Assembly: GCF_008831285.2 (NCBI RefSeq)
Contig: NC_045150.1
Location: 12,753,868 to 12,817,867 of the forward strand
DNA: 64,000 bases
Reading direction: 5' to 3'
Origin: Nymphaea colorata
Lineage: Eukaryota > Streptophyta > Magnoliopsida > Nymphaeales > Nymphaeaceae
Shown here in pieces: positions 56,946 through 64,000 of this stretch (its first letter is position 1; each line of letters begins with the position of its first letter). The notes under the pieces are model-generated. The model made no database searches. It saw only the letters and a program-made list of their open reading frames with translations, and was not told the DNA's origin. The position numbers and the translations under genes were made by a program.

Positions 56946-57773
56946 TCATTTGTGATGAAGACGAAGCAGGCCATGGCGAGTACGTGAGGAAGAAGACGGC
57001 GAAGAAGAGAAGGGGGGTCCCCAATGGGAGGAAACCCACCCTTCATCACTGCTTTCCCCGAGAATGTCATCCTTTTTCTTCTTCTTCTCCTCCACCTTGA
57101 TGTCTTTCTCCATGGACAGCACCATGGCCTCCTCGCCATGATGGCCCCGGACAACGGCCTCCTGAATCTTGAACTGCTCCTCCACGTCCATTATCTCTGA
57201 CTTCTTTTTCTTCTTCTTCTCAGTGTTCTTGATCTTCTTCTTCTTCATGCAGCAGAAGATAGCTAGAGAGAGAAGAGAAAGCAAGAAGAGGCCTCCTAAG
57301 GAGACAAGCACGACTAATATGACAGTGGAATGGTGCGCTGGGGGAGGCTGAGGAATGGCTGGTGGCGGAAAGACATGAGGTGGCGGAGGTGACGTCTTTG
57401 GTGGTGGTGGTGGTGGTGGTGGTGGTGGAGAGACACGAGGCGGCGGCGGTGGTGGCGGAGAAAGGCGAGGTGGCGGCGGAGGTGGTACCCTTGGTGGTGG
57501 TGGCGGTGGTACCTTTGGTGGTGGTGGCGGAGAAAGGTGAGGTGGCGGGGGAGGTGGTACCCTTGGTGGCGGTGGTAACTTTGGTGGTGGTGGCGGAGAA
57601 AGGCGAGGTGGCGGTGGAGGTGGTACCCTTGGTGGTGGTGGGGGCGGCGGGATCCTTGGTAAAGGTGGTGGTGGCCGGAGAAAACGCGGGGGAGGCGGAG
57701 GTGACATCATTGGCAGTGGTGGTGATGGTGCTTTCGGTGGTGGGGGGCTTGCCGGTGGCCGGAAGAAAGCCAT
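56946..57773 (-). CDS. TED7: TED7-like proline-rich single-pass membrane protein
   Basis: A 275-residue single-exon frame. Residues 1 to about 148 are almost entirely PPPP blocks separated by RV, RLS, KV and KTS, with no classic signal peptide. A single membrane helix follows at about 151-176 (VILVVLVSLGGLFLLSLLSL), then FCCMKKKK and a charged tail with IMDVEEQFKIQEAVVRGHHG and KDIKVEEKKKKK. This layout (extensin-like external part, helix, VDEH/KVKEAVV-type tail) is that of TED6/TED7, tracheary-element differentiation proteins that interact with cellulose synthase in secondary wall formation. The final ~35 residues (SSHWGPPFSSSPSSSS) may be lineage-specific. The repeats make the length prone to slippage. 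The TED7 assignment rests on layout and tail motifs. Confidence 0.75.
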   Translation of the reverse strand: MAFFRPPASPPPPKAPSPPLPMMSPPPPPRFLRPPPPLPRIPPPPPPPRVPPPPPPRLSPPPPPKLPPPPRVPPPPPPHLSPPPPPKVPPPPPPRVPPPPPPRLSPPPPPPPRVSPPPPPPPPPPKTSPPPPHVFPPPAIPQPPPAHHSTVILVVLVSLGGLFLLSLLSLAIFCCMKKKKIKNTEKKKKKKSEIMDVEEQFKIQEAVVRGHHGEEAMVLSMEKDIKVEEKKKKKDDILGESSDEGWVSSHWGPPFSSSPSSSSRTRHGLLRLHHK

Positions 57774-58670
57774 TGGTGGAGAAGAGAACTATGTTGGCTG
57801 CTGTGACGAGAGGATCTCGCAGGCAACCATACTTGTACTAGAAAAATATCAAAAACAACCCTTCTTTTATTCCTTAATTCAGGTACAAACCTCATTCCTT
57901 CAATTTACTAATACATGCCTCACTTTTGCTGAAAACTACAATAAAATGCCTCAATAAAACGATGGTATGCCAATACGCAATCAAATTTTTACCATTCAAT
58001 CTCTTTACTCTTTTATATTATTGTCATTGCGTTTATCGTAACTCACACTTTATATTCAATAAGCCCATGTTTGGGAATTCCAATATATTTAAGCCACCAC
58101 ATCAGGAAAATTCAAGATGGTGAAGCCCATATTTAAAAATACTATTTTTACTTTTAAAAAATTATTTGAGATGTTGAACTTGGGCATGGTTTTGTTTGCA
58201 TTGCAATTCACTTCTGAGCCAGCTCCTTCCTTCCTTTAAGTTGTTGCTTGGGCCCTACTTGAGAATGCTAAGTTCTCAGGCATGATATATGACAAAGTTT
58301 TCCTACCTAACTGTGATCACTGACCATAAATCCAAATGACTTTGTATTAATGCTACAATGATCCAATTAAACTTGACCACTAGAATATTGCGTAATCAGA
58401 TTACGAGAAGGGTTCGAGTTTAGATGATTCGTTCTTCATCTTAATTTGAATTATATGAGGTTTTCAACATTTTTGTTTTCTGTTCTGAGGAAATAATTTT
58501 ATTTTTTTCTGTCTTTGCATAGTGAAAAGCAATGTTAATTGTCATATATTGTAATCTGATATTCAATTTGATTCTAAATTCGTGTAATTGGATTTGGTAA
58601 GGAAATTCACATTTGATTTCATCAGGCTTTTCTTACGAAATTCAATAAATTTTTAATCTTCAGACGTGGT
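57774..58670. repeat. TED7-like upstream flank, left copy of a duplicated segment
   Basis: Several stretches recur in order at 59200-60430: AACCCTTCTTTTATTCCTTAA / AACCCTTCTTTTATGCCTTAA, AACTACAATAAAATGCCTCAA / AACTACAATAAAAGGCGTCAA, GGGCATGGTTTTGTTTGCAT / GGGCATGGTTTTGGTTGCAT, and AGGTTTTTCCTAC-like ends. No gene inside. Confidence 0.7.
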
Positions 58671-58869
58671 CGTATTTTTCATGGTGGTGGCTAGGGTCAG
58701 AGCCAAAGGGTGTCGGCACGAGCCCTTGCCACCCTCTTTTTTTTTTTTTTGTAAAAATTTATATATAAATTTTTAAAAAATTTATATAAAAATATTAAAA
58801 AAATGATATTTCGACTCTTGTCAAAGTTTTGAAACTATAATTCGGTGTTCTTGAAAAATTTATGACTCT

Positions 58870-59060
58870 ACCATTGTTGGTGGTGGCGGAAGTCAAAGAA
58901 AACACACCGAAAGGTGACATCCTTGGTAGTAGTGGCGATGGTGCCTTTGGTGGTGGTAGTCTGGCAGAGCGAGGGCTTTGGCGGTGGCGGTGGTGGTGGC
59001 GGGAAGGAAGCCAGTGGTGGGAAGAAGTACTGCTGGGCTTGGGCCATGGCTTGGGTGAGC
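58870..59060 (-). pseudogene. Degraded TED7-like N-terminal duplicate
   Basis: The minus strand starts ATGGCCCAAGCCCAG and runs through CCACCACCACCGCCACCG to CCACCACCAAAGGCACCATC and AAGGATGTCACCTT. This matches the first ~30 codons of the TED7-like gene (CCACCACCGAAAGCACCATC, AATGATGTCACCTC). Frame and proline repeats are lost soon after and no membrane helix or tail follows, so it is a 5' fragment of the duplicated gene. Confidence 0.75.
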
Positions 59061-59189
59061 GCAAAAAAAAAAAAAATTATTGAAAAAATTATTTTTTTTT
59101 TAATTTGGCTCGACCCATCGCTCTTCTTAGCCCTACCCATCACTCTTCTTGGCCTGACCACCCATTGTTTCATCCGCCTCTGAAAAAAA

Positions 59190-60430
59190 TCCTGGCCCTA
59201 CTGCTGGAGCTCACAGGAGCAATATTCGTGCAAGGAGGATATCAAGCACAACCCTTCTTTTATGCCTTAATCTCAAATGCTATCCTCATCTTATCTCATT
59301 TTTCTAATACAAGCAGCTGTTGAAGACAACTACAATAAAAGGCGTCAAGTAAAACGTTGACATGCTGGAACACATGAAAATTTATACTCTCAAACGCGCG
59401 TCTTTACTCTTTCATATCGTCGTCACTGTTTTTACTGTCACCAATTCATATTTCAAAAAAGAAAAAATAAAGTGTCAACCATAGAGATAAGCCTTGCTTG
59501 ATAATCGCTACCAAAATTACGATCCATATCAGGAAAATTGGAGATGGCTAAGCCCATATTTGGGGTTAGGTTCGAATGGTGGATTCCTACTAAAAATTTT
59601 GTTTTGTTTTTTTTTTAATTTTTAATTTGGTTTGAGATTTTGAACAATTGGGCATGGTTTTGGTTGCATTGCAATTCACTTCTAGTCCTCTTCCCTCCCT
59701 TTCTTTAAGTTGTTTCTAGTACGAATGCTTATAACATTCCAAAAGTCAGCCTCTTATCTAAAATTATAAAGAATTTTGAAGGACTTAAAAAAGAACTGTT
59801 AAGTAATTGATTGTTTTGGTTTCCAACTTTTTTTAGAGTGAAACTAAAGCTGACAAGGAGCGGGTTGGGATCTGTCAGACATTTCGTTACAATTGTATCA
59901 AAGCCGATTCAATACTCGGACTTGGTATCCTATGCTTGCTAATGTGCCTTAAAAGGGGTTGATTGTAACAAACTAAAAGTTTAGTTCTAACTTGTAAAGT
60001 GTTGTTAAGTGGTTGGTTGTCCTGTATCATAGCTCTTTTTAAGTTAAAACCAAATATACTAGGTGACAGATTGGAAACGGTAAGCTGAACCGTTATAGTT
60101 CTAAGCTGAGTTGTGACATGACAGTTTTGCTACCTAATCACTGATTAGAGATGTAAACAAACAAATTTGTGTGAATGCTGCAATATTGATCGATTAGACT
60201 TAATCAATCACATGACATGATGCCTGATTAGATTGCAACTTGGGTTTGGGTTTAGATCTCGAAATACCAAAGCAAATTACTGTATTTGAATTTGTTTGTT
60301 GATTCCTGCAAATCACATTAAAAAAATGTTCATCTTTACTTGGAACTTTTCACATTTGAATGAAACACTATTTGAGGATTAGTACAAAGTTTTTCCTACC
60401 AAATCCAATAAATATTTTATTTTCACGAAC
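59190..60430. repeat. TED7-like upstream flank, right (diverged) copy
   Basis: Partner of 57774-58670, about 1.4 kb to the right and more diverged, lying upstream of the pseudogene exactly as the left copy lies upstream of the gene. No open gene inside. Confidence 0.65.
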
Positions 60431-61356
60431 ATGGGATTTTAATTGCAGATAAAAGTTTGGATGTGATTTTTGTATATTTTGTGTTTAGCACCCAAATCCG
60501 AATTGGAGTCAAACTAATAAAGATTTGAACGGCTGGATGTGGTCGCAGCTATATCCGATTTGAATTCTGTCCATTGGCATCCCAAAAGCCAGCAGATTTA
60601 TTGTGTTTGTGATTGCATGATCGAAAGGCAGTTTAAACACGTTGGTGCAATTGAGAAGAATGTGACTGCCAAACTCGTGTGGAAGATTTTTTTTTTTTTT
60701 TTTTACTTTCAAAACAAAATTCAAACATTTCATTTTTAGATATGTTTTATAAGTTCAATATTTCTTTTTCCAGATCCAAAAAACCACCCTTAGATGCATA
60801 TTAACCATATACTTTTGTGGGTTGTCCTTCCTTCATCTACCCAAACAACTTTCACCAGATTATTTTTGATTTGATATCAAATTAATGATGCCCACCTTGC
60901 GTATTGATGTGTCTAAAATCAGAAATTGGATGGAGAGGCTGTTGATTCAGCCTCTCAGACTAATCGATTATGAATAGGCAAAAAAAGCATTTTATATTTG
61001 TTTTTGAATAAAATAAGTGAAAAATAATTAAGAATAAGAAGATTTTAGGCATATTGAAAAAGAACAAAAAAAAGAAAAACAGTGGGCCTTACACTGCCAC
61101 CTCCGTATCTGCCGAATGGAATTGATTCGCCGCTGATTCAATTTGAATTGCTCGATTCAAGCCACCTATGAATATTTAAGGTACTGGACATGAAGTACCA
61201 TCATATAATCCCTACCCACAGGCTGTTCCAACTCTTAAGTTCTGTTCATTAACTTGCAGAGAGGCAAGCCAAACTAATCAGAAAATAATAAACAAGCAAA
61301 GAATTTACATAAATGCAATATGGTTATTCATATTCCTGTCTTCAGAGTTCAGTGTT
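60431..61356. other. Intergenic before the SCPL gene's 3' end
   Basis: AT-rich, no recognisable gene. 61200-61356 is probably the 3'UTR of the carboxypeptidase-like gene. Confidence 0.5.
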
Positions 61357-63859
61357 CTAGTCAATGGGAACACTTGTGGTGTTCGGCAATCTTCTGTTAG
61401 CGAGGAAAGACTTGAAGAGGGCGAGTGCTCTTCCTGGCTGAGAGAATGGAACCATGTGAGAAGCACCTCTGACAGTTGCAAATGTCAGCATATCCCCATA
61501 TTCCGTTGCCCATCCACCAACCTGTTCATGACACGAAAGATGGGACAGAGAAAGAGATGATTAGAACTCAAGCAACAGAAGTCGTGAATTCTGTATCAAG
61601 TACTCAAACCACAAGGGGGAAGCAGGTGGTGACGTAAAAACTGTCAAAGATTTACTACAAGCATGTTCATTGGCCAATATTCATATGAAGAAAATATAGA
61701 AACATAAACTTGGAGGTTCCTTGGACTTTCAAGCAACAACTTCATTCAAAAGCCAGATACAGAAGAAGAAGAAGAAGAAGAAGAAGAAGAAGAAGAAGAA
61801 GAAGAAGAAGAAGAAGACAAGAAAATTCTTACTTGCCCCTCATAGAACCATGCGCCATATGGTCCTGTCGTATTGAAGCCTAGTTCACCAGCCAGCTTGC
61901 GAGTGAGGGCTCGTGAGCCCAATAGAGGGACCACAGAGTCTTGATCACCACTGTAATTGAATCCGTTTAGCTACAGTTTCAAAAGACTAGGAAGTACTTT
62001 AATCTAGTAACAGAAGCAAGACAATTGTGGCTAAGTTTTGAGGATCACCTGAATATCCAGACAGGTATGCCATGCCTGATGATTGTTTCGAGCACGGGAA
62101 GAATGTCGATGCTTACGTCTGACTCAGTATAATTCAAAAATCTATTGCAGTTGCAGCAAACAAACAAGTACTGGTAAAAAAATGTCACTTCCTTTAATTC
62201 TTTTCTCAATAAAGGTGGGAAGCCTACCTCCCAATTGCATGGGAAGAAAATGTCACTTCATTTTAAATGAAAAGTGCTACTATTGATCTGCTGCACAGTT
62301 TCCTATTCTATGATATAAAGGACTAGCATAGTAAATGTGCACCCTACAGCTTGAGAAATTTACAGCAAATCAACAACACCTTAGTGGCTTTTCCCCTGGC
62401 ATGGGAAAGAGGAGATAGAGAACTTTTAAACAGTGTGAAATATTGAACAAAAAGAAGAAACTCACTTAAGTATTCAACATTAAAAACGAGACAGTGATTT
62501 TATGGTTAGTTAATGGGGGTGCACGAATTTATTTTCATAAAGTCAGCCACTAAAACCACAATCAAGTTTTCATCAATCTGCCCACTAATAAAATAATAAA
62601 ACTTGTCCAAGAATATCTAAATCTTGGGTAAATAAATAAAACGTTACCTCTAAGCATACACTGTTATTGAAGAATGTGTTAAAAGTTTTGACAGTAGTAA
62701 AAGGCCAAATATGGTTTTCTAAGGTTATTTAAAACAATTAGCTAGCTTGGATAGAACTAAATACTTATTGCTAATTTTGGGTATTTTCAATATATTGAGT
62801 AAAAAATTTAAGCATGAGAATAATTATTCTGCACCTATTTTATCGTTCCAACCCAATCACTGGAGTTGGACTAGCTGACTCGGGTCAGGTTGATTAAGAT
62901 TGTGTCTTTTTATTAGTGGTTTAATAAGAACAAGAGAAAACTAGCATGCTTTCTAGAAATTCCTAAAGAGAAGAAAAGTTTGATCATTAAGGGATGCATT
63001 GCTGGCATCTTGGATTCGAACCGACCAGAGAAATAAAATGTTCCAAGCGACAAAGAAATAAAGTCAATCAAGTCTCATGCAACTTGCCCAAGAATATCAC
63101 ATGGGCGTGGACCTCTGGTTGATGAAAATGGATATGAAGTTTTCAACGTGACCACTGCACGACGAGGATATGGAACAGTAAGCAAAATGAAACTATGCTG
63201 CATGGTTGCCAACCTAAATGCAGCAGCCTGAAGCAGTCGATTCTATGCTTTCTTGCCTAAGCCAAACAAGTAAATGCGTGCAGCTGATCCAGAAGTCATA
63301 AAAACTGCATGCATGAGATGTTTAAATGCACAAAGCATTGAAGTTGCATACCCGCTGCACATGCTCCATGTATATGGCAATTTAGTTCTGTTTGCATGAA
63401 GAGCATCTTGAACTTCTGGAAGATTAAAATAGAAATGCCTTTCATAAGTCATGCACACATCAACTCCTATGCTGATTTTAGAGGCCTGGAGGACACAAAA
63501 TAAATTATCATAATTAGTTTGATTAAAATTCATTTACGTGACAAGGCAAACCAAAATGAATAAAATTAACCAAGTATTGATACCCATTTTCGCAGTCGGA
63601 GTTCTTGTTCCACAATTGATGGATAACAGACATCTAGAATAACATCATACTCATTGATGTAGTCACCAACTTCCTTTTCTGCATCATTAATTGCTTTTAT
63701 GCATGAACGGGAAAGATTGTCTCCGCTATCTGTATACTTCCCGAAATCACATTCTTTCTTGATGGCAAAACCAGTCTCTTCAGAAATCAAACCATGGGAC
63801 CATAAATATTCATAAGTTGCTGCCGCATCTACTGCTAGATTGAGAAGTGGATTGCCAAT
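61357..63859 (-). CDS. Serine carboxypeptidase-like protein (SCPL42-45 type), 3' five exons
   Basis: Exons on the minus strand: 63584-63859, 63352-63485, 62049-62141, 61833-61950 and 61357-61521, with consistent phases. Exon a reads [20 protein letters not shown] then [20 protein letters not shown]. Exon b reads [20 protein letters not shown] and [11 protein letters not shown]. Exons c and d join in [15 protein letters not shown], which holds the catalytic Asp. Exon e has [20 protein letters not shown] then [12 protein letters not shown], with the catalytic His. The catalytic Ser (GESYAG) and signal peptide lie beyond the right edge. Family members are secreted or vacuolar S10 peptidases, or acyltransferases; these motifs favour the peptidase-like SCPL42-45 group. 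The intron before the last exon holds a 57-bp GAA microsatellite. Confidence 0.92.
61760..61816. repeat. (GAA)n microsatellite in the last SCPL intron
   Basis: About 19 perfect GAA repeats. On the gene's strand it is a TTC tract beginning about 16 nt after the 5' splice site. Confidence 0.95.
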
Positions 63860-64000
63860 CTAGAAAACCAACAGGAAACAATAATTAAAGGAGAAGACTC
63901 ATAGTAAAGACTTCCTGCAAGACCAAATGTCAACTGCATTCTGGCTCAGTTTATGTACAGTTGACAACGTTGAATGTATTTGTCCAAAAACAAAATCATA

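Noticed and set aside
57362-57841. Val-rich plus-strand open frame across the TED7-like gene
   Set aside because: It is the complement of proline codons (GGT/GGC/GTG runs); no family resemblance.

Overview
This is nuclear DNA of a flowering plant. The evidence is spliceosomal introns with GT-AG and one GC-AG junction, a nuclear-type tRNA-Ala, plant-only gene families (PLS-class PPR, MORF, NdhT, TED7-like, TOL, FAR1-related) and abundant AT and GA microsatellites. I cannot place the species from the sequence alone. No alignment or search was run; exon boundaries come from reading frame, phase and splice signals by eye.

Layout. 1-3.9 kb: decayed Ty3/gypsy-type LTR retrotransposon on the minus strand (protease, CCHC knuckle, Gag, primer-binding site, one LTR, with internal-type sequence also on the far side of the LTR). 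5.7-10.9 kb: a tandem array mixing five copies of a mitochondrial ribosomal protein mS33 gene (minus) with about ten copies of a ~305-bp unit. 10.9-14.3 kb: a truncated, internally deleted MORF1-like RNA-editing-factor gene (plus), joined directly to the last mS33 fragment. 17.7-27.4 kb: a nine-exon TOM1-like (TOL) ESCRT-0-type ubiquitin-binding gene (minus) with a 17-residue internal repeat and an LTR-element fossil in one intron. 27.4-34.1 kb: AT-rich gene desert. 34.1-36.6 kb: fragments of chaperonin-60 beta and of a FAR1-related gene. 37.6-38.8 kb: plastid ribosomal protein S13 (minus). 39.3 kb: tRNA-Ala(TGC). 40.5-42.0 kb: NDH subunit NdhT (plus). 42.7-51.6 kb: twelve-exon FAS2, a chromatin assembly factor 1 subunit (plus), with E2F-type promoter sites. 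53.4-54.9 kb: intronless PPR gene (plus). 56.9-57.8 kb: TED7-like proline-rich membrane protein (minus), with a degraded duplicate of its 5' part and upstream flank at 59-60.4 kb. 61.4-64.0 kb: 3' half of a serine carboxypeptidase-like gene (minus) running off the window.

The genes are independent plant loci, not an operon. Many encode organelle proteins (mS33, MORF1-like, S13, NdhT, probably the PPR protein), but nothing shows co-regulation. The most unusual structures are the mS33/305-bp array ending in a MORF1-like fragment, the TOL intragenic minisatellite, and two inverted copies of one MITE-like element (NdhT intron and PPR upstream region).
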